DNA of 64,000 bases from positions 1 through 64,000 of the forward strand of contig NZ_BQXQ01000014.1 of NCBI RefSeq assembly GCF_030159055.1. The letters are read 5' to 3'. Shown one piece after another: positions 47,264-56,302 of this stretch. Source of the stretch: Acidovorax sp. SUPP3334. GTDB taxonomy: Bacteria > Pseudomonadota > Gammaproteobacteria > Burkholderiales > Burkholderiaceae_C. The notes beneath the pieces were generated by a model. It made no database searches, was not told the origin of the DNA, and worked only from the letters and a program-made list of their open reading frames with translations. A program made the position numbers and the translations under genes. The stretch's first letter is position 1. Each line of letters begins with the position of its first letter.

Positions 47264-47330
47264 TCGCGCCGATTTGCCACAGCTTGCGGGCGCTTTATAA
47301 ATACCGCTAAAGACCCGTCCGCAAAGTGAC
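47264..47330 (+). ncRNA. SAM-II-type riboswitch (candidate)
   Basis: The segment folds as an H-type pseudoknot: P1 GCGCC (47266-47270) with GGCGC (47289-47293), and P2 TTGCGG (47284-47289) with CCGCAA (47320-47325). The loop carries TTTATAAAT and the conserved GCTAAAGA. This is the SAM-II (SAM-alpha/metA) pattern found before methionine genes in proteobacteria. The next gene is metX. SAM binding is inferred. Confidence 0.7.
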
Positions 47331-47340
47331 AGAAACACCG

Positions 47341-47375
47341 ACCCGGCCTCGTTTTTAGCGATGCCGGGTTTTTTC
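47341..47375 (+). terminator. Terminator hairpin directly before the metX start
   Basis: ACCCGGC (47341-47347) pairs with GCCGGGT (47363-47369) and is followed by TTTTTTC, which ends at the metX ATG. It probably is the expression platform of the upstream riboswitch. Confidence 0.8.
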
Positions 47376-48554
47376 ATGTCCTTCATCGCCACGCCACAGT
47401 CCCTGCATTTCGCCGACGCACTGCCTTTGCAAGGCGGCGGCACGATCCGCGACTACACCCTCGCCTTCGAAACCTACGGCACGCTCAACGCCGACCGATC
47501 CAACGCGGTGCTGGTGTGCCACGCGCTCAACGCGTCGCACCATGTGGCGGGCGTGTACGAGGGCCAGCCCAAGAGCGAGGGCTGGTGGAACAACATGATC
47601 GGCCCGGGCAAGCCGGTGGACACCAACCGCTTTTTCGTGATCGGCATCAACAACCTGGGCTCGTGCTTCGGCTCCACGGGGCCGATGGACACGCACCCGG
47701 ACACCGGCGAGGTGTACGGCGCCGACTTCCCCGTGGTCACCGTGGAAGACTGGGTGAACGCGCAGGCGCGGCTGCTGGACCGGATCGGCGTGCAGCAGCT
47801 CGCGGCGGTGCTGGGCGGCAGCCTGGGCGGCATGCAGGCGCTTTCGTGGACGCTGCAGTACCCGGAGCGGGTGCGCCATGCGGTGGTGGTGGCGAGCGCC
47901 CCCAACCTCACGGCGGAAAACATCGCCTTCAACGAGGTGGCGCGCCGGGCCATCGTGACGGACCCGGACTTCCACGGCGGGCATTTCTACCGGCACGGGG
48001 CGATCCCGCAGCGCGGCCTGCGCATCGCGCGGATGATCGGCCACATCACGTACCTGTCGGACGACGTGATGAACGAGAAATTCGGCCGCCAGCTGCGCCA
48101 GACGGTGATGGAAGAAACGCTGCCGGCAGGCACGCCCGCCGTTGCGCCGGCCGCAGCCGGCTACCGCTACAGCACGCAGGACATCGAGTTCCAGATCGAG
48201 AGCTACCTGCGCTACCAAGGCGACAAGTTCAGCGAGTATTTCGACGCCAACACCTACCTGCTGATCACCCGCGCGCTCGACTACTTCGACCCGGCGCTCG
48301 CCTATGGCGGCAATCTGACGCGGGCCCTGGCGCGCGCCACCGCCCGGTTCCTGCTGGTGAGCTTCACCACCGACTGGCGTTTTTCGCCCGCGCGCAGCCG
48401 CGAGATCGTGAAGGCGCTGCTCGACAACCGTCGCGACGTGAGCTACGCCGAGATCGACGCACCGCACGGGCACGACGCCTTTTTGCTCGACGACGCCCGC
48501 TACATGGGCGTCATCGGCTCGTATTTCGACAGCATCGCCAAGGAGTTCGCATGA
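47376..48554 (+). CDS. metX: Homoserine O-acyltransferase (MetX)
   Basis: MetX activates homoserine by acetylation or succinylation in methionine synthesis. The 392-residue alpha/beta-hydrolase has the nucleophile Ser149 in GGSLGGMQ, the N-terminal [15 protein letters not shown] oxyanion region, and Asp and His in TTDWRFSP and [13 protein letters not shown] 47376 ([10 protein letters not shown]) is preferred over ATG 47361, which lies inside the terminator hairpin. Its stop overlaps metW (ATGA). Acetyl versus succinyl specificity cannot be told safely; many Burkholderiales MetX are succinyltransferases. Confidence 0.94.
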   Translation: MSFIATPQSLHFADALPLQGGGTIRDYTLAFETYGTLNADRSNAVLVCHALNASHHVAGVYEGQPKSEGWWNNMIGPGKPVDTNRFFVIGINNLGSCFGSTGPMDTHPDTGEVYGADFPVVTVEDWVNAQARLLDRIGVQQLAAVLGGSLGGMQALSWTLQYPERVRHAVVVASAPNLTAENIAFNEVARRAIVTDPDFHGGHFYRHGAIPQRGLRIARMIGHITYLSDDVMNEKFGRQLRQTVMEETLPAGTPAVAPAAAGYRYSTQDIEFQIESYLRYQGDKFSEYFDANTYLLITRALDYFDPALAYGGNLTRALARATARFLLVSFTTDWRFSPARSREIVKALLDNRRDVSYAEIDAPHGHDAFLLDDARYMGVIGSYFDSIAKEFA

Positions 48555-49135
48555 CCGAAAAAGCCACCATGCATGCGATTTCCCGGCTGGTGCCGCACGG
48601 CGCGCGGGTGCTGGACCTGGGCTGCGGAGATGGCGCGATGCTGTCTTACCTGCAGCGCGAGCGCGGCTGCACGGGCTACGGCATCGAGATCGACGATGCC
48701 AACGTGCTCGCGTGCGTGCGCCGCGGGGTCAACGTGGTGCAGCTCAACCTGGAGGAGGGGCTCGCGATGTTCGGCGACAACTCGTTCGACCTGGTGCTGC
48801 AGATCGACACGCTGCAGCACCTGCGCAACACCGAGGTGATGCTGCGCGAGACGGCGCGCGTGGGGCGCGCGGGCGTGGTGGCGTTTCCCAATTTCGCGCA
48901 CTGGCCCAACCGGCTGTCGGTGCTGCGCGGGCGCATGCCCGTCACGCGCCGGCTGCCCTACCAGTGGTACGACACGCCCAACATCCGGGTGGGCACGTTC
49001 AAGGACTTCGAGGTGCTGGCGCACAAGAACGCCCTGCGCGTGATCGACGCCTTCGGCCTGCAGGACGGGCGCGAGGTGCGGTTTCTGCCCAATGCGATGG
49101 CGGGAACGGCGGTCTTTCACTTCGAGCACGCCTGA
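48551..49135 (+). CDS. metW: Methionine biosynthesis protein MetW
   Basis: The 194-residue MetW has a SAM-methyltransferase-like fold ([15 protein letters not shown] near residue 20) and the family block [19 protein letters not shown]. MetW partners MetX and is needed for full homoserine acyltransferase activity in several proteobacteria. The four-base overlap with metX and shared riboswitch leader fit a two-gene operon. Similarity supports the ATG at 48551; an internal ATG (MHAISRL) seven codons later is also possible. Confidence 0.93.
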   Translation: MTEKATMHAISRLVPHGARVLDLGCGDGAMLSYLQRERGCTGYGIEIDDANVLACVRRGVNVVQLNLEEGLAMFGDNSFDLVLQIDTLQHLRNTEVMLRETARVGRAGVVAFPNFAHWPNRLSVLRGRMPVTRRLPYQWYDTPNIRVGTFKDFEVLAHKNALRVIDAFGLQDGREVRFLPNAMAGTAVFHFEHA

Positions 49136-49440
49136 GGGTTCAGCCAAGGCCTGGGACGGTGCGGCCTGGTCAGAAGGAGGCCGGTCAACCAGGAGCGAAG
49201 CGCGCGAGGACGCCTGGCGTGCCCTCGTCCAATTGCTACTAAATTAATAGCAATACCCCCTAGATGAATATGCGCTGGAGGCCCATTCGATGGGTAACCC
49301 CCCAGCAGCACGGGCTCGATATCGCTTCGCGCTCCAGGGTATTCCCTTAAAGGAATGCCTTCATCCGGCCGGCGTTACGGTTGCTTACGATGGGGACGAT
49401 CTCACCCGCCCCCTCCTCTGAGACCGTCCAAGGATTCGCC
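49136..49440. other. Gap between metW and a chemoreceptor
   Basis: This 305-base stretch has no gene. It contains one inverted copy (E) of the dispersed repeat and, near 49380-49440, the AAGGA ribosome-binding site of the chemoreceptor. No terminator with a T run was seen after metW. Confidence 0.6.
49231..49286 (-). repeat. Dispersed 55-bp repeat, copy E (minus orientation)
   Basis: Read on the minus strand: GGCCTCCAGCGCATAT, CATCTAGGGGGTATT, then GCTATTAATTTAGTAGC. It is the only copy pointing leftward. Confidence 0.75.
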
Positions 49441-51408
49441 ATGACCCCTTCCGTCCGGGCCCGCTCCGTTGCCCGCCGCGTCACTCTGCTGGCCATCGGG
49501 CTGGTGGCCCTGGCCCTCGTGGCGGTGAGCCTGGCCATCTCGGTCGTCACCAACCGCGCAGCGCGCAGCCAGATCGCCGAAGGCGTGCGCGACGCGGTCG
49601 ATGCGGTGACGCAGTCGCTCGATGCGGTGGACGAGGCCAATCGCGAGCTGGTGCAGCGCTCGGCCCTGGCCTTTCAGCGCGCCTTCGATCCCGGCATGCA
49701 GCTGAACGAGGCCACTGGCCAGTTGAGCAGCTTCGGCATCGCCGTGAATGACGACTACGGAACGGTGGACAAATTCAGCCAGGACACCGGCGGCGTGGCC
49801 ACGGTGTTCGCGCGCAAAGGCGACGATTTCGTGCGCATCACCACCTCGGTCAAGAACGAGAAGGGCGAGCGCGCCCAGGGCACGTTGCTCGACCGGACCA
49901 GCCCCGCCTATCCGCCCATGCTGGCGGGGCAGCCCTATACCGGGCGCACCACGCTGTTCGGCAAGCCTTACATGGCGCATTACGCACCGATCAAAGACGC
50001 CGCTGGCAAGGTGATCGCCATCCTCTTCGTGGGCAACGACCTCGGCGCGTTCCAGGAGCAGATGCAAAAGCAGGTGGCCGGCACGAAGTTCTACGAGCAC
50101 GGCGGCATGTACGTGATCGACCCGCGCCGCAGTCCGCAGGACGCGCTGTTCGTGGTGCACCCCACGGCGCAGGGCAAGAAGGTGCTGGAGGCCTACCCGC
50201 AGGCCGGGGATTTTCTCGCCACCCTGGGAGCCGGCGGCGAGGGCGTGGTCGATCAGGCCCTGGCCCTTTTGCCGGGCCAGGGCGCGGACCCCTGGGCCCT
50301 GCGCATGAAGACCGGCTCGGGCTGGTACGTGGTGGCCGAGGTGTCGGACCACGAGGCCCTGGCGGAGCAGCGGCGCGCCATGGCGGCGATAGGGCTGGTG
50401 ATGGCGCTGGCCGTGGGCGTGGTGGGCGCGGGCATTTTCTTCATGGTGCGCCGCGGCGTGAGCGAGCCGCTGCGCGAGCTGACCGGCGCGGTGACCCTGG
50501 TGGCCCAGGGCGACCTGACGCAGGCGTTCGAAACCCGCCGCACCGACGAAATGGGCGCCCTGGTGCGCGAGGTGGAAGGCATGCGCCAGCGCTACCTGCA
50601 GGTGCTGCAGCAGGTGCGCACGGCGGTGGACAGCATCACCACCGCCAGCGCCGAGATCGCCACCGGCAACCAGGACCTGTCGGCACGCACCGAGAACGCC
50701 GCCAGCAGCATCGCCCAGACGGCGCAGAGCATGGAGCAGCTCACCGGCACGGTGCGGCAGTCGGCCGACGCGGCACGCCAGGCCAACCAGCTGGCGGGAT
50801 CGGCCGCCGAGGTGGCGCAGCGCGGCGGGCGCGTGGTGGGCGAGGTGGTGTCCACCATGGCCGACATCGACGCCAGCTCGCGCAAGATCGCGGACATCAT
50901 CGGGGTGATCGACGGCATCGCCTTCCAGACCAACATCCTCGCCCTCAATGCCGCCGTGGAGGCTGCCCGGGCCGGCGAGCAGGGCCGGGGCTTCGCCGTG
51001 GTGGCGAGCGAGGTGCGCAGTCTGGCCGGCCGCAGCGCCGAGGCGGCCAAGGAGATCAAGGCCCTCATCGGCAGCTCGGTGGCACGGGTGGAGGCCGGCA
51101 CGCGGCTGGTCGAAGATGCCGGGCGCACCATGGGTGAGATCGTGGGCTCGGTCCAGCGGGTGGGCGACATCATCGGGGAGATCACCGCAGCCGCGTCCGA
51201 GCAGTCGGAAGGCATCGGCACGGTCAACACGGCCGTGAACCAGCTTGACCAGATGACGCAGCAGAACGCCGCCCTGGTGGAGGAATCGGCCGCCGCGGCG
51301 CAGAGCCTGCGCGACCAGGCCGCGCAGCTGGCCAGTGCCGTGCAGGTGTTCCGCCTGACCGGGGCGTCGCCGGCGCTCGCGGCACGGCCCGCCCTGGCGG
51401 CCGGCTGA
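49441..51408 (+). CDS. Methyl-accepting chemotaxis protein with large periplasmic Cache-type sensor
   Basis: The 655-residue receptor has a signal anchor (residues ~15-37), a ~290-residue periplasmic Cache3/Cache2-type sensor ([40 protein letters not shown] and [19 protein letters not shown] are typical), a second membrane helix (~318-340), HAMP and the signalling hairpin with tip [18 protein letters not shown]. It ends in AARPALAAG without a CheR-docking pentapeptide, so it would rely on receptors such as the one at 5600 for adaptation. Cache domains of this group bind small organic acids or amino acids, but the ligand is unknown. ATG 49441 is chosen for its AAGGA site. Confidence 0.9.
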   Translation: MTPSVRARSVARRVTLLAIGLVALALVAVSLAISVVTNRAARSQIAEGVRDAVDAVTQSLDAVDEANRELVQRSALAFQRAFDPGMQLNEATGQLSSFGIAVNDDYGTVDKFSQDTGGVATVFARKGDDFVRITTSVKNEKGERAQGTLLDRTSPAYPPMLAGQPYTGRTTLFGKPYMAHYAPIKDAAGKVIAILFVGNDLGAFQEQMQKQVAGTKFYEHGGMYVIDPRRSPQDALFVVHPTAQGKKVLEAYPQAGDFLATLGAGGEGVVDQALALLPGQGADPWALRMKTGSGWYVVAEVSDHEALAEQRRAMAAIGLVMALAVGVVGAGIFFMVRRGVSEPLRELTGAVTLVAQGDLTQAFETRRTDEMGALVREVEGMRQRYLQVLQQVRTAVDSITTASAEIATGNQDLSARTENAASSIAQTAQSMEQLTGTVRQSADAARQANQLAGSAAEVAQRGGRVVGEVVSTMADIDASSRKIADIIGVIDGIAFQTNILALNAAVEAARAGEQGRGFAVVASEVRSLAGRSAEAAKEIKALIGSSVARVEAGTRLVEDAGRTMGEIVGSVQRVGDIIGEITAAASEQSEGIGTVNTAVNQLDQMTQQNAALVEESAAAAQSLRDQAAQLASAVQVFRLTGASPALAARPALAAG

Positions 51409-51590
51409 TCGCTGATCGGCCGCCAGCAGCAGGCGGCCGAACCGGGCGTCGGCGGGGGGCGGCGGGGCGCGGCGGGACAGCGGGCTTACGGCCATCGCTC
51501 CAGCGGCTGGCGCGGGTGCGATCGCGGCAGCGCGGGCAGTGGTTTATGCTGCGGCCCCCGAGCCACGGCCGGCTGGCCCACCGGATTTCC

Positions 51591-52811
51591 ATGCCCCAAT
51601 TCGCCATCGATCTGCCCACGCTGCTGGCGATGACCGTCATCGGTTCCGTCGTCATGGCGGCCGGCCTGGTGCTGGTCGGCCATGAACGCCGCCGCGAAGG
51701 GCTGGGCCTGTGGGCCGCCGCCCTGGTGCTGCAGTCGCTGGCCTACGTGCTGCTCGCGCTGCGCGGCCGCGTACCGGATGCGGTGTCCATCGTCGTCGCC
51801 AACGGCCTGCTGTCCAGCGTGTTCGCCTGCCTGCTGGCCGCCGTGTGCCAGTTCCACCGCCGCCCGATGCCCTGGGCCTGGCTGCTGGGGCCGGTCGGGG
51901 CCACGCTGGCGCTCTTTCTCGCGTTCATCCAGAACTACGAGATGCGCCTGGTGCTCGCGGGCGTGATCTACCCCGTGCAGCTGGCCATGGTGCTCTGGAC
52001 GCTCCGGCGCTTTCCCTCCCCCGGGCGGGGCGCCATGCTGGTCGTGGCGGGCATCGTGCTGCAGATGGCGGTGCTGGTGGTGCGGGCCGCGGCGGCCCTG
52101 ACGGGCGCCATGCCGCTGAACGGGCTGCTGGAGGGCAACTGGCTGCAGCACGCCACGTTCCTGTCCACCTTCATCAGCGTGCAGGCATCGTCGTTCGGCT
52201 TCATTTTCATGGCCCGCGACCGGGCGGACGAAACCAACCGCCGCATGGCCGCGCGCGACCCGCTCACGGGGGTGGCCAACCGCCGCGCCACCATCGACGC
52301 CCTGGCCCGCGACATGTCCCGGGCCATCCGCACGCGCGAGCCGCTGTCGCTGATGATGGTGGACATCGACCACTTCAAGCGCATCAACGACGGGCTGGGC
52401 CACCTCGTGGGCGACCAGGTGCTGTGCAGCGTGGTCGATGCGATGGGCGAGCGCCTGAGGGCGCAGGACATGATCGGGCGCTACGGCGGCGAGGAATTTC
52501 TGGTGCTGCTGCCCGACACGCCGCTGCATGGCGCGCGGCAGCTGGCGATCGCCCTGTGCCGCGCGGTCGAGCAGTCGCGCTTCGAGATCGGCGGGCACAC
52601 CGTGCCGGTCACCCTGAGCATCGGCGTGTTCGGCGGGCGCATCGAGGAAGACGACAGCTGGGACATGCTGATCGCCGCGGCCGACCGCGCGATGTACGAA
52701 GCCAAGCGCAGCGGGCGCAACCGCGTTGCCGTCGCGGGCGATCTGCGCGGGGTGGTGCCCTTGTCCGCACTGCACGACAATCCGGAAACCCTCCCTCCAC
52801 CGGACCGGTGA
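51591..52811 (+). CDS. Membrane-bound GGDEF diguanylate cyclase
   Basis: The 406-residue protein has about six membrane helices (residues ~8-225, LLAMTVIGSVVMAAGLVLVG first) and a C-terminal GGDEF domain (~235-395) with an intact active motif RYGGEEF and the DIDHFKRINDGLGH metal-binding block. It should make c-di-GMP. No RxxD inhibitory site is seen at the usual place (about five residues before GGEEF; here RAQDMIGRYGGEEF does contain R-A-Q-D, so product inhibition is possible). The start MPQFAIDLPTLLAM is preferred to the 25-codon longer frame. Confidence 0.88.
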   Translation: MPQFAIDLPTLLAMTVIGSVVMAAGLVLVGHERRREGLGLWAAALVLQSLAYVLLALRGRVPDAVSIVVANGLLSSVFACLLAAVCQFHRRPMPWAWLLGPVGATLALFLAFIQNYEMRLVLAGVIYPVQLAMVLWTLRRFPSPGRGAMLVVAGIVLQMAVLVVRAAAALTGAMPLNGLLEGNWLQHATFLSTFISVQASSFGFIFMARDRADETNRRMAARDPLTGVANRRATIDALARDMSRAIRTREPLSLMMVDIDHFKRINDGLGHLVGDQVLCSVVDAMGERLRAQDMIGRYGGEEFLVLLPDTPLHGARQLAIALCRAVEQSRFEIGGHTVPVTLSIGVFGGRIEEDDSWDMLIAAADRAMYEAKRSGRNRVAVAGDLRGVVPLSALHDNPETLPPPDR

Positions 52812-52891
52812 ACGGCCACGCACCGGCGCGACAGCCGGATGCCGCGGCCGGTGGCAGGATCTTTCCCTGGAACGCCCCCCGAGGAACCGCC

Positions 52892-54382
52892 ATGAACGCC
52901 CGCACCGCCCCCGATCTCCTTCAACCCGCCGAAGCCCTGGCCCACGTGAGCCGCCAATGGGACGGCGACATCCTGCGCCAGCTCACCGAATACATCGAAA
53001 TCCCCGCCAAGTCCCCCGGCTTCGCACCCGACTGGGAGCAGCTGGGCTACCTGGACCGCGTGCTGCGCAATGCCGCCAGCTGGGTCGAGGCCCAGAAGGT
53101 GGAAGGCCTCACGCTGGAAATCGTGCGCCTGCCCGGCCGCACGCCCGTGCTGTTCTTCGAAGTGGCCGCCACGCAGCCCCGGTCGAGCCAGACGGTGCTC
53201 ATGTACGGCCACCTGGACAAGCAGCCCGAGTTCGAAGGCTGGCGCAAGGACCTCGGCCCCTGGACGCCCAAGTACGAGGACGGCAAGCTCTACGGCCGCG
53301 GTGGCGCCGACGACGGCTACGCGGTGTATGCCAGCGTGGCCGCCGTGCAGGAACTCAAGCGCCAGAACGTGCCGCACCCGCGCATCGTCGGCCTGATCGA
53401 AACCTGCGAGGAAAGCGGCTCGGGCGACCTGCTGCCCTACATCGACCTGCTGCGCACCAGCATGGGCGACGTGGCGCTGGTGATCTGCCTGGACAGCGGC
53501 GCCGGCAACTACGACCAGCTGTGGCTCACCACCAGCCTGCGCGGCATGGCCAGCGGCACGCTCAAGGTGGAGATCCTGACCGAGGGCATCCACTCGGGCG
53601 ACTCGTCGGGCCTGGTGCCCTCGTCGTTTCGCATCATGCGGCAGGTGCTGGACCGGCTGGAAGACAGCGCCACCGGCCGCCTGCTGCCCGCCAGCTTCCA
53701 CTGCGACGTGCCCGGCGACCGCCTGGCACAGGCCCGCGCCACCGCCGCCATCCTGGGCGAAGAGGTGTACAAGCGCTTTCCCTGGGCGCACTACGACTGC
53801 GGCGGCTCCACCACCTTCGCGCTGCCCACCACCACCGACCCGGTGCAGGCCCTGCTCAAGCGCACGTGGGAGCCGACGCTGAGCGTGACCGGCGCCGAGG
53901 GCTTTCCGGCCCTCAAGGACGCGGGCAACGTGCTGCGCCCCTACACCGCCTTCAAGCTCAGCCTGCGCCTGCCCCCGCTGGTGGACGCGGCGCAGTGCGT
54001 GCAGGAAATGAAAGCGCTCCTGGAGGACAACGCGCCCTACCAGGCCAGGGTCACCTTCGAGGGCGGCGGCGCGGCCAGCGGCTGGAACGCACCCGACACG
54101 GCGCCATGGTTCGAAGGCGCGCTGAACGCCGCCAGCCAGGCGCACTTCGGCGCGCCGTGCGGCTACATCGGCCAGGGCGGCACCATTCCGCTCATGAACA
54201 TGCTGAGCCAGGGCTTCCCGAAGGCGCAGATGATGGTCTGCGGCGTGCTCGGCCCCAAGAGCAACGCGCACGGCCCCAACGAGTTCCTGCACGTGCCCTA
54301 CGCCAAGAAGCTCACCGCCGCCGTGGCCCAGGTGATCGCCTGCCTGCCGGCCGACGCGCAGGGCGCGGCCGAAGCCGCCTGA
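52892..54382 (+). CDS. M20-family metallopeptidase
   Basis: The 496-residue M20 (ArgE/DapE/CPG2/carnosinase-like) peptidase has the first metal site YGHLDKQPEFEGW, the bridging Asp in GRGGADDGYA, the general base Glu pair in ETCEESGSGD, the third ligand region in CLDSGAGNYDQ and the C-terminal His in SNAHGPNEF. The length and DKQP block place it among dipeptidase-type M20 enzymes. A cytoplasmic protein with no signal peptide; substrate unknown. It is followed 29 bases later by a lipase-like gene in the same direction. Confidence 0.9.
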   Translation: MNARTAPDLLQPAEALAHVSRQWDGDILRQLTEYIEIPAKSPGFAPDWEQLGYLDRVLRNAASWVEAQKVEGLTLEIVRLPGRTPVLFFEVAATQPRSSQTVLMYGHLDKQPEFEGWRKDLGPWTPKYEDGKLYGRGGADDGYAVYASVAAVQELKRQNVPHPRIVGLIETCEESGSGDLLPYIDLLRTSMGDVALVICLDSGAGNYDQLWLTTSLRGMASGTLKVEILTEGIHSGDSSGLVPSSFRIMRQVLDRLEDSATGRLLPASFHCDVPGDRLAQARATAAILGEEVYKRFPWAHYDCGGSTTFALPTTTDPVQALLKRTWEPTLSVTGAEGFPALKDAGNVLRPYTAFKLSLRLPPLVDAAQCVQEMKALLEDNAPYQARVTFEGGGAASGWNAPDTAPWFEGALNAASQAHFGAPCGYIGQGGTIPLMNMLSQGFPKAQMMVCGVLGPKSNAHGPNEFLHVPYAKKLTAAVAQVIACLPADAQGAAEAA

Positions 54383-54411
54383 GCGCGCCCGCGAGCGCCC
54401 TGCTTTTCGGC

Positions 54412-55335
54412 ATGTTCGAGCCCGACGCCCCGTCCTCGCTGTCCCCCTTCACCGCGGCCGACGGCGAGAACCTGGCCGTGCAGGACTGGCCCCTGCCCCA
54501 TGCGGCCGCCCGCGGCACCGTGCTGCTGGTGCACGGCCTGGGCGAGCACGTGGGCCGCTACGACCGGCTCGCCCGGCAGCTGAACGCCTGGGGCCTGGCC
54601 GTGCGCGGCTACGACCAGTACGGCCATGGCGATTCGGGCGGGCCGCGCGGCGGCCTGACCACCACCGACCGGCTGCTGGTGGACCTGGCCGACATCGTCG
54701 ATGCCACGCGGGCCCGCATGCCGGCCGGCCAGCCGCTGGTGCTGCTGGGCCACAGCCTGGGCGGGCTGGTGGCCGCGCGTTTCGTCGCGCTGGCGCTGCG
54801 TCCGGTGCAGGCGCTGGTGCTGTCGTCCCCCGCACTCGATCCGGGCCTGAACCCGTGGCAGAAGCTGCTCGTGGCCACCCTGCCCCGCCTGCTGCCCGAC
54901 CTGCGCCTGGGCAGCGGGCTCGACGCGTCGTACCTGTCGCACGACCCTGCCGTGGCCGCGGCCTACCGCGCCGACCCGCGCTGCCACGACCGCATCAGCG
55001 CCCGGCTGGCGCGCTTCATCGCCCGCAGCGGCCCGGCCGTGGTGGCGCACGCCGCGCAATGGCAGGTGCCCACGCTGCTGCTGTGGGCCGGGGCCGACCG
55101 CCTGGTCGATCCCGCCGGCAGCCGCGCCTTCGCCGCCGCCGCTCCACCGGCCGTGGTGCAGGCGAAGGGGTACCCATCGGCGTACCACGAGCTGTTCAAC
55201 GAAAGCCCCGAACACGCCGTGCCGGCCCACGTGGCCCTGCGCCGATGGCTCGATTCGCGCTGCCCCGGTCGCCGAACCTTGGAGCCAAATCAGCCTCCAG
55301 CGCAATCAATACGCCGGCATATCGCTATCAATTAG
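54412..55335 (+). CDS. Alpha/beta hydrolase, monoacylglycerol-lipase-like
   Basis: The 307-residue serine hydrolase has the oxyanion HGLGEHVGRYD, nucleophile elbow GHSLGG, acid in LLWAGADRLVDPAGS and His in YHELFNE, as in monoglyceride lipases and PldB-like lysophospholipases. ATG 54412 starts MFEPDAPSSL. The natural C-terminus seems to be about RRWLDSR; the last ~22 residues (EPNQPPAQSIRRHIAIN) are encoded by dispersed repeat copy F that has run into the coding end. Function as a lipase or esterase is likely; the substrate is unknown. Confidence 0.88.
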   Translation: MFEPDAPSSLSPFTAADGENLAVQDWPLPHAAARGTVLLVHGLGEHVGRYDRLARQLNAWGLAVRGYDQYGHGDSGGPRGGLTTTDRLLVDLADIVDATRARMPAGQPLVLLGHSLGGLVAARFVALALRPVQALVLSSPALDPGLNPWQKLLVATLPRLLPDLRLGSGLDASYLSHDPAVAAAYRADPRCHDRISARLARFIARSGPAVVAHAAQWQVPTLLLWAGADRLVDPAGSRAFAAAAPPAVVQAKGYPSAYHELFNESPEHAVPAHVALRRWLDSRCPGRRTLEPNQPPAQSIRRHIAIN

Positions 55336-55341
55336 TGAGCA
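55286..55341 (+). repeat. Dispersed 55-bp repeat, copy F (encodes a C-terminus)
   Basis: Head CAGCCTCCAGCGCAATCA, middle ACGCCGGCATAT, tail GCTATCAATTAGTGAGC. It overlaps the last codons and stop of the hydrolase gene. Confidence 0.7.
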
Positions 55342-55426
55342 AATATATGGAAAGGCTCCGGCCCCTCGGCGCGCCTTGCGCCGAAAGGGGCACGAACCGC
55401 CTCTCCCGCACAGGAGGCGGGCCCCG

Positions 55427-56248
55427 TCAGAGGAACGCGCGTGGCCCTTTGTCGGCCTTGCTTTCCACGGGGTTCGCCAGCAGCCAGTTGGCCGGGTACT
55501 GGCGCATGAACTCGCGCGCCTTTGCCGGTCGGGCCGACAGCCATGCCCCGTAGGCGCCTTCGTTGAGCAGCGCCGGCATGCGCTTTTCGCTACCGGGCGG
55601 CTGGTAGCGGTGGATGAGCGCATGGCTGTTGGCGTTCACGGTGAGCACGGTGTAGCTGATCAGTTCCTCGCCGTCGGGCCCGGTCCAGCGGGCCCACAGC
55701 CCCGCCGCGCCCATCGGCTGGCCGTCCACGCGGGCGATGCGCGTGGGCACGGCCTTGCCGCTGCGCCAGTCGTCTTCGAAGAACGCGGCCATCGGCACGA
55801 TGCAGCGCTGGCCCTTGAGCCACGCCTCGCGAAACGGCGTGGCGGTCGAGACCGTCTCCGACCGCGCGTTCACCAGCTTGGGCGCCCGCAGCCGCCCGTC
55901 CGAGGCCGACTTCACCCAATGCGGCACCAGCCCCCACTGGGCGTGCACCAGTTCTCGGGCCAGCGCGGGGGTCGATGGGACCAGGGCGCCGGAGGTTTCG
56001 AGGGCGTCGAGGACGTCGAGGGTTTCTCCATCGGCTTGCCCATCCGCCTCGGCATCTGCCGTGGCATCGGGGGCCGGGGCCTCGGGGTTCTCCGGCTCCG
56101 CAGCGCCGGGTGGCGGCGCCACGGCGCGAATGAAGAAGCCGGGCTTGCGGGGCTTCACGTAGCGCTCGCCCGGCGCTTCGGGGGGTTCCACCCCGAACGC
56201 CTCGCGGTAGGTGGTGGGCTGGGGCAGGGTCTCGTAGCGCGTGGTCAT
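55427..56248 (-). CDS. SRAP (YedK/HMCES) family protein lacking the catalytic cysteine
   Basis: SRAP proteins cross-link to abasic sites in single-stranded DNA through Cys2 after Met removal. This 273-residue homologue keeps the rest of the fold: WGLVPHWVKS, the Asn in NARSETV, RCIVPMAAFFEDD with the catalytic Glu, and the His in ANSHALIHRY. Its N-terminus reads MTTRYE where the family has MCxRYE, so Cys2 is Thr. It also has a ~50-residue acidic/Pro-rich insert (residues ~45-95). The ATG at 56248 is the only start that aligns the RYE motif. It may be an inactive or altered paralogue. Confidence 0.85.
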   Translation of the reverse strand: MTTRYETLPQPTTYREAFGVEPPEAPGERYVKPRKPGFFIRAVAPPPGAAEPENPEAPAPDATADAEADGQADGETLDVLDALETSGALVPSTPALARELVHAQWGLVPHWVKSASDGRLRAPKLVNARSETVSTATPFREAWLKGQRCIVPMAAFFEDDWRSGKAVPTRIARVDGQPMGAAGLWARWTGPDGEELISYTVLTVNANSHALIHRYQPPGSEKRMPALLNEGAYGAWLSARPAKAREFMRQYPANWLLANPVESKADKGPRAFL

Positions 56249-56302
56249 GGCGGGGATCGTAACTGCACGGCCGCACCCGATCGCCTCGGGCGCACAGTCG
56301 CA

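Noticed and set aside
47361-47375. metX start at ATG 47361
   Set aside because: This ATG is buried in the terminator hairpin, and family similarity starts at MSFIATPQ from ATG 47376.
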